Shown piece by piece: positions 17,343 to 25,635 of a stretch of 64,000 nucleotides of DNA; positions within the stretch are counted from its first letter, which is position 1; each line of letters begins with the position of its first letter. Below the pieces are notes generated by a model. It saw nothing but the letters and a program-made list of their open reading frames with translations. It was not told where the DNA came from and did no database searches. A program made the position numbers and the translations under genes. Source of the stretch: Pseudomonadota bacterium. Lineage in GTDB: Bacteria; Pseudomonadota; Alphaproteobacteria; Azospirillales; Azospirillaceae. The DNA is taken from assembly GCA_023423695.1 (NCBI GenBank), contig JAFAFA010000052.1:1-64000 (forward strand), read 5' to 3'.

Positions 17343-18698
17343 ATGAGCGTGCGTCACTTCTCCATGCGGACGGGCGTCGCCGCGCTCCTGTTCACCCTTG
17401 TCGCCATTGCCCTGCCCGCCCACGCCATGGACATCAAGCGCGTGGTCAGCCCCGGCGGGATCGAAGCGTGGCTGGTCGAGGACCACAAGGTTCCGGTGCT
17501 GGCGATCGAATGGGCCTTCGAAGGGGCCGGCGGCACCGACCCCAAGGGCAAGGAGGGGCTGGCGAACCTCGCCTCCACCATGCTCGACGAGGGGGCCGGC
17601 CCCTATGACTCGCAGGCCTTCCAGGCGCGGCTGCAGGACAAGGCCATCGCGCTGGGCTTCGACGCCGGGCGCGACGGGTTCAGCGGCTCGCTGCGCACCC
17701 TGACCGAAAATCGCGACGAGGCGCTGGACCTGACCCGGCTCGCCCTGACCGAGCCGCATTTCGCGCCCGAGGCGCTGGACCGCATGCGGGCGTCGATCAT
17801 GGCCAGCCTGAAGCGGGACCTCGCCGACCCCAACTATGTCGCGCGCCGCCAGTTCTACGCCACCGCCTTCCCCGGCCATCCCTATGGCGGCGAGGTGCGC
17901 GGCACGCTGGAGACGCTGCCCACCGTCACGCCGGACGATCTGCGCGCCTTCGTGAAGGGCCAGTTCGGCCGCGACCGGCTGGTGGTGGCCGCCGCCGGCG
18001 ACATCTCGCCTGAGGACCTCGGCAAGGCGCTGGACCGGGTGTTCGGCACGCTGCCGGCCAAGACCGAGGCGCCGGCCATCGCCGACGTGACGATGGCCGG
18101 GCTTGGCGAGACCATCCTGCTGCCGCGCCCGACGGCGCAGACCGTCATGCTGATGGGCCAGCCGGGCGTGAAGCGCGACGATCCCGACTGGTACGCCGCC
18201 ACGGTGATGAACTATGTGCTGGGCGGTGGTGGCTTCGGCTCCCGCCTGATGGAGGAGGTCCGGGAGAAGCGCGGGCTGAGCTATGGCGTCTACAGCTACC
18301 TGATTCCGATGGACCATGCCGCCGTGGTGATGGCCGGCGGCTCCACCGTCAACGCGAAAGCCGGACAGGCGCTGGACATCATCCGCCAGGAATGGGCGCG
18401 CATGGCAAAGGACGGGCTTACCGATCAGGAGATGGCCGACGCCAAGACCTATCTGACCGGCTCCTTCCCGCTGCAGTTGGGCTCGACCCAGGCCATCGCC
18501 CGCGTCCTGCTGCAGGTGAAGCGGGACAATCTGGGCATCGAATACCTGAACCAGCGCGACCGCTACATCAACGGGGTGACCCAGGCCGACATCAAGCGCG
18601 TCGCCCAGCGCCTGCTCGACCCTGCCAAGCTGCTGACCGTGCTGGTGGGCAAGCCGGAAGGCGTGACGCCGACGCGGACGGTCGACGGGGGAAGTTGA
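17343..18698 (+). CDS. M16-family peptidase-like protein lacking the zinc motif
   Basis: A 451-residue protein with a signal peptide (ending ALPAHA near residue 28) and the M16 fold, but without HxxEH: the corresponding stretch reads GLANLASTMLDEGAG. It keeps the C-domain motif GSRLMEEVREKRGLSYGVYS, which in heterodimeric M16 enzymes supplies the conserved Arg/Tyr pair that binds the substrate. It is therefore the regulatory or substrate-binding partner of the active subunit upstream. The two genes are two bases apart and surely cotranscribed. A palindromic repeat that may end transcription lies 20 bases downstream. Confidence 0.9.
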   Translation: MSVRHFSMRTGVAALLFTLVAIALPAHAMDIKRVVSPGGIEAWLVEDHKVPVLAIEWAFEGAGGTDPKGKEGLANLASTMLDEGAGPYDSQAFQARLQDKAIALGFDAGRDGFSGSLRTLTENRDEALDLTRLALTEPHFAPEALDRMRASIMASLKRDLADPNYVARRQFYATAFPGHPYGGEVRGTLETLPTVTPDDLRAFVKGQFGRDRLVVAAAGDISPEDLGKALDRVFGTLPAKTEAPAIADVTMAGLGETILLPRPTAQTVMLMGQPGVKRDDPDWYAATVMNYVLGGGGFGSRLMEEVREKRGLSYGVYSYLIPMDHAAVVMAGGSTVNAKAGQALDIIRQEWARMAKDGLTDQEMADAKTYLTGSFPLQLGSTQAIARVLLQVKRDNLGIEYLNQRDRYINGVTQADIKRVAQRLLDPAKLLTVLVGKPEGVTPTRTVDGGS

Positions 18699-18717
18699 GG
18701 GGCATCGGCTTCGATTG

Positions 18718-18821
18718 CCCCCACCTAACCCTCCCCCGCTGGGCGGGGGAGAGGATTCAGCGCTTGTTTGCAAGGGCGGCGGCAGTCCCTCCCCCGCCCA
18801 GCGGGGGAGGTTAGGTGGGGG
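18718..18821. repeat. Paired GC-rich inverted palindromes (copy 2)
   Basis: The outer ends CCCCCACCTAACC (18718-18730) and GGTTAGGTGGGGG (18809-18821) are perfect inverted repeats. Each is followed inward by a CCTCCCCCGCTGGGCGGGGGAG-type hairpin. The unit sits between two convergent genes and may act as a bidirectional transcription stop. Confidence 0.85.
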
Positions 18822-18838
18822 TCTAACTCCCCAAGACT

Positions 18839-19006
18839 CTACGCCAAATCCGGCTGGCTCCCCGGAAAGCGAGGATCGCTCGGATCGACCGGGTTCCCCG
18901 GCACCTTCCCCGGAATGATCCCGCCCTGATCCGGCCGCGCGGCATCGTCGCGGTCGCGTTGCTCCTCGCGCTCTTCCAATGGCGGGGTGACAGGCTTGTC
19001 CGACAT
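18839..19006 (-). CDS. Small hydrophilic protein, 55 residues
   Basis: A short ORF supported by a strong ribosome binding site (AGGAGG six bases before the ATG). The product begins MSDKPVTPPLEEREEQRDRD and has a Pro/Gly/Asp-rich second half with the spaced pattern PGKVPGNPVDPSDPRFPG. It has no hydrophobic segment and no Cys, and is probably disordered. I do not recognise a named family. It faces the M16 pair across a palindromic repeat and is divergent from pgi, about 205 bases away. Confidence 0.6.
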   Translation of the reverse strand: MSDKPVTPPLEEREEQRDRDDAARPDQGGIIPGKVPGNPVDPSDPRFPGSQPDLA

Positions 19007-19211
19007 GGCGTCCTCCTGTTGCGTATCCTCCAATCCACAACACCCCGGCCCCCCACCCGGTTGCACCCCTGGCCGGCACGCATAGGCCGTTAAGCCGCGC
19101 CGACTGCCGCGTTTTGGCCCGTGGCCGTTGCCGAGTGTCGGTGCTAGGCTCCGCACGCCCCGCAGATGGGCCGCGTCAAAGGACCGCTGACGTCAAGGAG
19201 TCCAAAGCATC

Positions 19212-20864
19212 ATGACCGCGCTGACCCGTTCCCCCGCCTGGGCCGCCCTCGCCCAGCACCGCCAGGACATGGCCGGCACGCACATGCGTGACCTGTTCGC
19301 CGCCGATCCCGGCCGGTTCAAAGCCTTCTCGCTGGAGGCCGCGGGGCTGTTCCTCGATTATTCGAAGAACCGCATCACGCCGGACACGGTCGGCCTGCTG
19401 CTCGACCTCGCCCGCCAGCAGGATGTCGAGGGTGCCCGCGCCCGCATGTTCGGCGGCGAGCCGATCAACCTGACGGAAAAGCGCGCCGTGCTGCACACCG
19501 CGCTGCGCAACCGCTCCGACCGTCCGGTGACGGTGGATGGCCGCGACGTGATGCCGGCGGTGCGCGCGGTGCTGGAGCGGATGGACGCCTTCGCCAATTC
19601 GGTGCGTGACGGCGAATGGCGCGGCTACAGCGGCCAGCCGATCACCGATGTGGTGAACATCGGCATCGGCGGCTCCGACCTTGGCCCCGTCATGGCGACG
19701 GAGGCGCTGAAGCCCTTCGCCCATGCCCATGTCGCCCTGCATTTCGTCTCCAACGTCGACGGCACCCATCTGGCCGAACAGCTGAAGTGGCTGGACCCGG
19801 AGACCACCCTGTTCGTCATCGCGTCCAAGACCTTCACGACGCAGGAGACGCTGACCAACGCCCATTCCGCCCGCCGCTGGTTCCTGGAGACCGCGAAGGA
19901 CGAGGCGCATGTCGCCAAGCATTTCGTCGCCGTCTCCACCAACGAGGCGGAGGTGCGGAAGTTCGGCATCGACCCGGCCAACATGTTCGGCTTCTGGGAC
20001 TGGGTCGGCGGCCGCTATTCGCTGTGGTCGGCCATCGGCCTGCCGATCATGATCGCCATCGGGCCGGAGCGCTTCGCCGAGCTGCTGGCCGGCGCCCATG
20101 CGATGGACGAGCATTTCCGCACCGCGCCACTGGAACGCAACATGCCGGTGCTGATGGGCCTGCTCGGCGTCTGGTACCGCAATTTCTGGGACGCCTCGTC
20201 CTACGCGGTGCTGCCCTACGACCAGTACCTGCACCGCTTCCCCGCCTATCTCCAGCAGTTGGACATGGAGAGCAACGGCAAGTCGGTGACCCGCGGCGGT
20301 GAGCCGGTGGACTACCAGACCGGCCCGGTGCTGTTCGGCGAGCCCGGCACCAACGGGCAGCACGCCTTCTACCAGCTGATCCACCAGGGCACCTCGCTGA
20401 TCCCCTGCGACTTCGTGGCGGCGGCGACCACCCACAACCCCATCGGGGCGGAGCCCGGCGCCCATCACCGCATCCTGCTGTCCAACGTCTTCGCCCAGGC
20501 CGAAGCGCTGATGCGCGGCAAAACCGCCGACGAGGTACGGGCGGAGATGACCAAGTCCGGCAAGCCGGCGGCGGAGGTGGAGGCGCTGGTCCCCCACCGC
20601 GTCTTCCCCGGAAACCGCCCGTCCAACACCATCCTGATCCAAAGCCTGACCCCGGCGACGCTGGGCGCCCTGATCGCGTTGTACGAACACAAGGTCTTCG
20701 TCCAGGGCATCGTCTGGGACATCAACAGCTTCGACCAGTGGGGCGTGGAGCTTGGCAAGCAGTTGGCCAGCACCATCCTGCCGGAGATGGAGAGCGGCCC
20801 AGCCGAGGGGGCGCATGACAGCTCCACCACCGGACTGATGGCGTGGTGGCGGGCGCACCGGTAA
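19212..20864 (+). CDS. pgi: Glucose-6-phosphate isomerase
   Basis: A 550-residue enzyme interconverting glucose 6-phosphate and fructose 6-phosphate. Family signatures are present: NIGIGGSDLGPVMATEAL near residue 153, the sugar-phosphate loop with SKTFTTQETLTN near 210, VGGRYSLWSAIGLP near 262 and EPGTNGQHAFYQLIHQG near 378, which contains the catalytic Glu region and His. Length and motifs fit the canonical single-domain bacterial enzyme. An AAGGAG lies about 14 bases before the ATG. It stands alone and no glycolytic gene is adjacent. Confidence 0.97.
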   Translation: MTALTRSPAWAALAQHRQDMAGTHMRDLFAADPGRFKAFSLEAAGLFLDYSKNRITPDTVGLLLDLARQQDVEGARARMFGGEPINLTEKRAVLHTALRNRSDRPVTVDGRDVMPAVRAVLERMDAFANSVRDGEWRGYSGQPITDVVNIGIGGSDLGPVMATEALKPFAHAHVALHFVSNVDGTHLAEQLKWLDPETTLFVIASKTFTTQETLTNAHSARRWFLETAKDEAHVAKHFVAVSTNEAEVRKFGIDPANMFGFWDWVGGRYSLWSAIGLPIMIAIGPERFAELLAGAHAMDEHFRTAPLERNMPVLMGLLGVWYRNFWDASSYAVLPYDQYLHRFPAYLQQLDMESNGKSVTRGGEPVDYQTGPVLFGEPGTNGQHAFYQLIHQGTSLIPCDFVAAATTHNPIGAEPGAHHRILLSNVFAQAEALMRGKTADEVRAEMTKSGKPAAEVEALVPHRVFPGNRPSNTILIQSLTPATLGALIALYEHKVFVQGIVWDINSFDQWGVELGKQLASTILPEMESGPAEGAHDSSTTGLMAWWRAHR

Positions 20865-21015
20865 GAGACGGTTCAGCTTACGCCAAGTAATTGTATGTAT
20901 GCGAACGTTGTCGGGCGGGACAGACTCCCCCCCGATGGCGTTCGGAACAATGCGACGGCGTTCCGGTTGAAGAGGGAAACGGTCTTTCACCAACCCTCTT
21001 CACCGGAGCAGCCCC

Positions 21016-21270
21016 ATGTCCACGCGCTTACGCCTCGCCATCCTGATCTACGGCATGATCCAGGGTGTGGTCTTCGGCATCGGCACCGTCCTGGTCCTGG
21101 CGGTCCCCAGCTTTTCCGAGCAGGCGATGACGCTGATGCCGACCGTGGTAATCCTGAGCATCATCCTTGCGGCTCCCATCGCGTGGTTCGTGGCGCCGCG
21201 GATGCGCCTGCGCTTTTGGCAGCGTCGTGAGGAACGGCACCAGGCGCCGCGCCGCGTCACCCTGTCCTGA
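21016..21270 (+). CDS. Small two-helix membrane protein, 84 residues
   Basis: A short protein with two hydrophobic segments, at about residues 7-30 and 40-60, then a basic tail (RLRFWQRREERHQ). This predicts an inner-membrane hairpin with a cytoplasmic C-terminus. The ATG follows CGGAGCAGCC, a reasonable ribosome binding site. I recognise no family. Its 3' end overlaps the 3' end of the convergent LysR gene by 14 bases, so both ends are under shared constraint. No function can be assigned. Confidence 0.65.
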   Translation: MSTRLRLAILIYGMIQGVVFGIGTVLVLAVPSFSEQAMTLMPTVVILSIILAAPIAWFVAPRMRLRFWQRREERHQAPRRVTLS

Positions 21271-22165
21271 CCGCTCGGTCCGTGCCGTCTTCCGCGACCA
21301 TGGCGAACAGCCAGTCGCGGAAGGCACGCATGGTCGGCGTCTCAGGCCGCGACTTCAGCGATGTCAGCCAATAGGCGCCCTTGCACACGGTTACGGCGAA
21401 GGGCTGCTCGATCAGGCCAAGCGCCAGCGGCCGGCGGAACATCGACACCGGGGCCAGCGCCACCCCGGCCCCCTGGATCGCCGCCTCCACCATCAGGGAG
21501 GAGGAGTCGAAGACCGGCCCCTTGACCGGTGGCATGGCCGACGACTCCACCCCGGCGGCGGCGAACCAGCCCGGCCATTCGTCGGCCCGGTAGGAGCGCA
21601 GCAGGGTCTCGCGCCCGACATCGGCGGGGTCGCGCAGGCGGCGGGCGATCTCCGGCGCGCACAGCATCGACAGCGGCGCGTCGAACAGGCGAACGGCGTC
21701 GGTGCCGTGCCACGCGCCGTCGCCGAAGCGGATGGCGTAGTCCAGCCCCTCCGCCGCGATGTCGACGCGGTTGTTGTTGGTGGACAGGCGCAAATCGACG
21801 AAGGGATGCGCCTCGCGGAAGCGCGTCAATCGCGGCAGCAGCCAGCCGACGGCGAAGGTGCCGACAGCGCCGACCGTCAGCACCTCGCGGACGCGCCCGC
21901 CCTCGAACTGGTCGAGCAGCCCGCCGATGCGGTCGAACGCCTCCTCCAGCGTCGGCAGCAGCGCCCTTCCCTCGTCGGTCAGGGCAAGGCCGCGCGGCAG
22001 GCGATGGAACAGGCTGGCGCCCAGCCGCTCCTCCAGCAGCTTGACCTGATGGCTGACGGCGGCCTGGGTGACGCACAACTCGATGGCGGCGCGGGTGAAG
22101 CTGAGATGGCGCGCCGACGCCTCGAAGGCGCGCAAGGCGTTCAGCGGCAGATAGGGGCGGACCAC
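21257..22165 (-). CDS. ampR: AmpR-like LysR-family transcriptional regulator
   Basis: A 302-residue LysR regulator. The winged helix-turn-helix covers about residues 5-65 (LNALRAFEASARHLSFTRAA, then VTQAAVSHQVKLLEERLG) and the inducer-binding domain about 90-295. Several blocks closely match Pseudomonas AmpR: MVRPxLPLNALRAFEASARH, FDRIxGLLxxFEGG, VGAVGTFxVGWLLPRL, NNRVDIAAEGLDYAIRFG and LLRSYRADEWPxWF. AmpR senses muropeptides and controls ampC beta-lactamase. The usual divergent ampC is absent; upstream is a palindromic repeat region and ackA. GcvA-type regulators share the same fold, so the name rests on similarity and not on context. Confidence 0.75.
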   Translation of the reverse strand: MVRPYLPLNALRAFEASARHLSFTRAAIELCVTQAAVSHQVKLLEERLGASLFHRLPRGLALTDEGRALLPTLEEAFDRIGGLLDQFEGGRVREVLTVGAVGTFAVGWLLPRLTRFREAHPFVDLRLSTNNNRVDIAAEGLDYAIRFGDGAWHGTDAVRLFDAPLSMLCAPEIARRLRDPADVGRETLLRSYRADEWPGWFAAAGVESSAMPPVKGPVFDSSSLMVEAAIQGAGVALAPVSMFRRPLALGLIEQPFAVTVCKGAYWLTSLKSRPETPTMRAFRDWLFAMVAEDGTDRAVRTG

Positions 22166-22257
22166 GGGTTCCCCGGACGGATGCTTGGGTATCGGGGGCG
22201 TGCTAGCACCGAATGGCGGGTGGGGGCCAGGGGGATGTGGGGGCGTATCGGCTTCGG

Positions 22258-22440
22258 GGGCCCCCTCCCCATCCCTCCCCCGCTCTCAGCGGACCTTCGG
22301 TCCGCCTGTCGCGTCAGCACAAAGCGAAGCTTTGTGCGAGAGCTTCGCGGGAGAGGGGGTAGGAGCTTTGCAGACGTACAGCGGCAGTCCCCTCTCCCGC
22401 GTTAGCGGGGGAGGGTTAGGGAGGGTTAGGGAGGGGGCCG
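22258..22440. repeat. Long compound palindromic repeat (copy 3)
   Basis: The outer arms, GGGGGCCCCCTCCC-like on the left and GGGAGGGGGCC on the right, are inverted and enclose the same CCCTCCCCCGC core as copies 1 and 2. Inside are two further perfect hairpins: GCGGACC-ttc-GGTCCGC near 22289-22305, and GCACAAAG-cgaag-CTTTGTGC at 22317-22337. GGGTTAGGGA is repeated on the right arm. It fills most of the 289-base interval between the ampR-like gene and ackA. The remaining bases show no gene. Confidence 0.8.
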
Positions 22441-22454
22441 CGATGCTACACCCC

Positions 22455-23639
22455 TCACCGCCCCGTCAGCACCTTGCGGGTGTGCAGCGCGATCATCCGT
22501 TCCTCGTCGGTCGGGATGACGTAGACCGGCAGACGGCTTCCCGGCGTAGAGATCTTCGCCGCATTGGCCTCGTTGGCCGCCGCGTCGATGTCCACGCCCA
22601 TCCAGGCCAGCTTGTCGGCGACCCGCGCCCGCACCGGGGCGGAGCGTTCGCCGATGCCGGCGGTGAAGACAACGGCGTCGATCCCGCCCATCGAGGCGGC
22701 AAGCGCGCCGGTCTCCTTGGCGATTCGGAAGCAGAACAGCTCCACGGCCTCCTGGGCATGCGGGTCGCTGCTGTCCAAGAGCGCGCGCATGTCGTTGGAG
22801 ATGCCCGACACGCCGAGCAGGCCGGACTTGTTATACAGCATCTTCTCGATGCCGCCGGCATCCATGCCCTTGCGCATCAGGTAGATCAGCACGCCGGGGT
22901 CGATGGTGCCGCAGCGGGTGCCCATCGGCAGGCCGTCCAGCGCGGTGAAGCCCATGGTGCTGTCGACGCTGCGCCCGCCATGGATGGCGCACATGCTGGC
23001 GCCGCTGCCGAGATGGGCGACCACCACCCGCGAATCGCCCAGTTCCGGCGCGATTTCCGGCAGGCGGCGGGCGATGTACTCGTAGGACAGGCCGTGGAAG
23101 CCGTAGCGGCGTACGCCCTCCTCCGTCAGCTCCCGCGGGATGGCGAAGGTCTGCGCCTGCCAGGGCTGGTTGCGGTGGAAGGCGGTGTCGAAGCAGGCGA
23201 CCTGCGGCAGCTCGGGATGCGCCTCGGCCAGCGCGCGGATGGCGGCGAGGTTGTGCGGCTGGTGCAGCGGGGCGAGCGGGACCAAGCCGTCCAGCTCGTC
23301 CAGCACCGCGGGGGTCAGCAGCACCGGGGCGGCGTGGCGGACGCCGCCATGCACAACCCGGTGGCCGGCGGCGATCAGCGTCGCCCCTTCCAGCCGTTCC
23401 TCGATCCAGTCGAGCAGGTAGGACAGCAGCGCCGTGCGGTCGCTGGCCTCACCCGCCCCCCAGCTCTTTTCGGCGAGCGGGCGGCGTTGGGCGTCCCTGG
23501 CCTCGAACACCGGCTGGGTGCCGATGCCCGAGATCTGGCCGTTGATGGTGACCACCGGATCCCCGCCGCCATGATCCCGGAACACCGAGAATTTCAAGCT
23601 GGAGGAGCCGGCATTGATGACGAGGATCGCGTTGGACAT
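22455..23639 (-). CDS. ackA: Acetate kinase
   Basis: A 394-residue enzyme that interconverts acetyl phosphate plus ADP and acetate plus ATP. The phosphate-binding loop NAGSSSLKF is at residues 8-16, RVVHGG and the catalytic DTAFH follow, and VVAHLGSGASMCA and GFTALDGLPMGTRCGTIDP are the conserved ATPase-superfamily motifs. A GAGGAGGG stretch lies upstream of the ATG. The upstream gene is a MaoC-phosphotransacetylase fusion whose stop is 14 bases before this start, so the two form an acetyl-CoA to acetate operon. The 3' end abuts a long palindromic repeat. Confidence 0.96.
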   Translation of the reverse strand: MSNAILVINAGSSSLKFSVFRDHGGGDPVVTINGQISGIGTQPVFEARDAQRRPLAEKSWGAGEASDRTALLSYLLDWIEERLEGATLIAAGHRVVHGGVRHAAPVLLTPAVLDELDGLVPLAPLHQPHNLAAIRALAEAHPELPQVACFDTAFHRNQPWQAQTFAIPRELTEEGVRRYGFHGLSYEYIARRLPEIAPELGDSRVVVAHLGSGASMCAIHGGRSVDSTMGFTALDGLPMGTRCGTIDPGVLIYLMRKGMDAGGIEKMLYNKSGLLGVSGISNDMRALLDSSDPHAQEAVELFCFRIAKETGALAASMGGIDAVVFTAGIGERSAPVRARVADKLAWMGVDIDAAANEANAAKISTPGSRLPVYVIPTDEERMIALHTRKVLTGR

Positions 23640-23653
23640 GTGCCCTGCCCTCC

Positions 23654-25123
23654 TCACTCGGCCGCGGCGGCGGCACCGCGGCGGCGGGCAGCGGCCGACA
23701 GGACGGCCACGGCGCAGGACGCCAGGCGGGTGCGGACATTGTCGGCGCGGCTGGTCAGGATGATCGGGACGCGGGCACCCAGAACGATGCCGGCGGCGTC
23801 GGCATGGGCCAGGAAGGACAACTGCTTGGCCAGCATGTTGCCGGCTTCCAGGTCCGGGACCAGCAGGATGTCGGCCTGACCGGCCACCTCGGACTTGATG
23901 CCCTTGGTGATGGCGGCCTCGCGGCTGATGGCGTTGTCGAAAGCCAGCGGGCCGTCGAGGATGCCGCCGGTGATCTGGCCGCGGTCGGCCATCTTGCACA
24001 GGGCAGCGGCTTCCAGCGTCGAGGCGATCTTGGTGTTGATGGTCTCGACCGCCGACAGGATGGCGACGCGCGGCACCTCGGTCCCCAGCACCTTGGCGAG
24101 GTCGATGGCGTTCTGCACAATGCTGACCTTGTCTTCCAGCGTCGGGTAGATGTTGATCGCCGCATCGGTGATCAGCAGCGGACGCGGGTAGGTCGGGACG
24201 TTCATCACGAAGACATGGCTCAGGCGGCGGCCGGTGCGCAGGCCGGTCTCCTTCCTCACCACCTCGCCCATCAGCTCGTCGGTGTGCAGGCTGCCCTTCA
24301 TCACCGCCTCGCACTCGCCGGTGCGGGCAAGGCGAACGCCGGTCTCGGCGGAGGCATGGCTGTGGGCGACGTCGACGATGCGGTAACGGGAGATGTCCAG
24401 GCCGCAAGCGTCGGCGACGGAGCGAATCTTGGATTCCGGACCGACCAGAACCGGGTCGATCAGGTTGGCCTCGGCCGCCTCGACGGCGCCGCGCAGCGAG
24501 CTTTCGTCGCAGGGGTGGACGACGGCGGTCGGCACCGGCGGCAGCGACTCGCACTTCTTCAGCATCAGCTCGTGGCCGTCATGGCGGATCACCTGCACCT
24601 GCGGCAGTTCCGCCGCGGCGCGGCAGAACTTCTCCGTCGGGGCGATCACCTCGGCGACGCCGGTCGCGACCGTCTTGCCGTCCTGGTTCGCGGCGATGCA
24701 GTCGAAGACGACCGTCTTGCGCTCCGCATCCTTGGACTTGGCGGTGACCGTCACGGTGACGATGTCGCCCAGCAGGACCGGACGCTCGAAGCGCAGGTCC
24801 TGGCCGACATAGACGGTGCCGGGACCGGGCAGCAGCGTGCCGAGAACCGCGGAGATCAGCGAGCCGGACCACATGCCGTGCCCGACCACCTTGTGGTCGG
24901 CGGTGTAGTTCTCGTCCACATGGGACGGATTGAGGTCGCCGGACACCGTCGCGAACAGCTCGATGTCGGACATGGTCAGCCGGCGCGACAGGCTGGCCTG
25001 CTGGCCGATGCGGATTTCCTCGAACGTGACGTTTTCGATCATGGGGCTGCCGTTCTTACCGGTCGGAACGATGCCGCTGCGGCCCGCCGGAGCGGCGGAG
25101 AAGGCGGCGGTGACGGTGTCCAT
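23654..25123 (-). CDS. pta: Bifunctional MaoC-like hydratase / phosphate acetyltransferase
   Basis: A 489-residue fusion. Residues about 28-150 are a MaoC-type hot-dog domain (FATVSGDLNPSHVDENYT, then GHGMWSGSLISAVLGTLLPG), containing the Asp/His pair of R-specific enoyl-CoA hydratases. Residues about 190-475 are a PTA/PTB domain that makes acetyl (or butyryl) phosphate from the acyl-CoA. This architecture matches the known bifunctional enoyl-CoA hydratase/phosphate acetyltransferase class of alphaproteobacteria. The start at 25123 has GAGGAG seven bases upstream. It is the first gene of an operon with ackA. The hydratase partner domain and the phasins elsewhere in the window suggest, but do not prove, a link to hydroxyacyl-CoA metabolism. 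Confidence 0.9.
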   Translation of the reverse strand: MDTVTAAFSAAPAGRSGIVPTGKNGSPMIENVTFEEIRIGQQASLSRRLTMSDIELFATVSGDLNPSHVDENYTADHKVVGHGMWSGSLISAVLGTLLPGPGTVYVGQDLRFERPVLLGDIVTVTVTAKSKDAERKTVVFDCIAANQDGKTVATGVAEVIAPTEKFCRAAAELPQVQVIRHDGHELMLKKCESLPPVPTAVVHPCDESSLRGAVEAAEANLIDPVLVGPESKIRSVADACGLDISRYRIVDVAHSHASAETGVRLARTGECEAVMKGSLHTDELMGEVVRKETGLRTGRRLSHVFVMNVPTYPRPLLITDAAINIYPTLEDKVSIVQNAIDLAKVLGTEVPRVAILSAVETINTKIASTLEAAALCKMADRGQITGGILDGPLAFDNAISREAAITKGIKSEVAGQADILLVPDLEAGNMLAKQLSFLAHADAAGIVLGARVPIILTSRADNVRTRLASCAVAVLSAAARRRGAAAAAE

Positions 25124-25635
25124 CTCAAAGCTCCTCAAAAGGATCGCGGCGCCCGACCAACGGACCGCCGGACAGACGGAAGCCCGTCCGCAGGCAAACC
25201 CGTATGCCGGAAACCGGGACGGATGCCCCTGGAATGGGGCACCCGTCGCCGCGGCAGGCCGTATCCTCCCGATCCCGGTTCCCGTGCCGCGGCGCCCGCT
25301 GGGGCAGGCCGACGGCGGCGGGCCGGAACCCGTCTTGTTGGGTTCCGCCGAAGCGGAACCTTCACTCTCCAAGGATTTTCCAAGGAGTGTGCTTGCGCGA
25401 AAGAAATAGCCCCCATGGGCAGGGGACCCAATGACCTACATCAATAAAGTTACCAAGCTATTGTTGCAGCTGGGTTACTGGGTTCGTTTCGGAGCAGTGA
25501 GCGGCCGCAGCATAACCGAAACTTGCGCATCCGCGGACGAGAAAAGCGGACCGGTGGGAAAAACTGCCACCATTGCGCGCTGCGGCATGGCCGATGCGAT
25601 GGAAAGGACCGGACTGCCGGTGCCTGGCCGCCCGC
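25124..25635. other. Intergenic region upstream of pta
   Basis: 512 bases between the start of pta and the stop of the next minus-strand kinase gene. It should hold the pta-ackA promoter and the end of the kinase transcript. The part at about 25435-25500 is less GC-rich than its surroundings. I could not pick out a -35/-10 pair or terminator with confidence. A 258-base plus-strand ORF here has no ribosome binding site or recognisable product and is not called. Confidence 0.6.

Noticed and set aside
18718..18821. Paired palindromes considered as a CRISPR fragment or MITE
   Set aside because: There are no regularly spaced direct repeats with unique spacers and no visible target-site duplication. 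It fits a REP/BIME-like element better.
23640..24554. Readthrough frame joining ackA with an antisense-like Arg-rich upstream part
   Set aside because: The acetate kinase start is fixed by MSNAILVINAGSSSLKF and its ribosome binding site; the upstream part is a shadow of pta in another frame.
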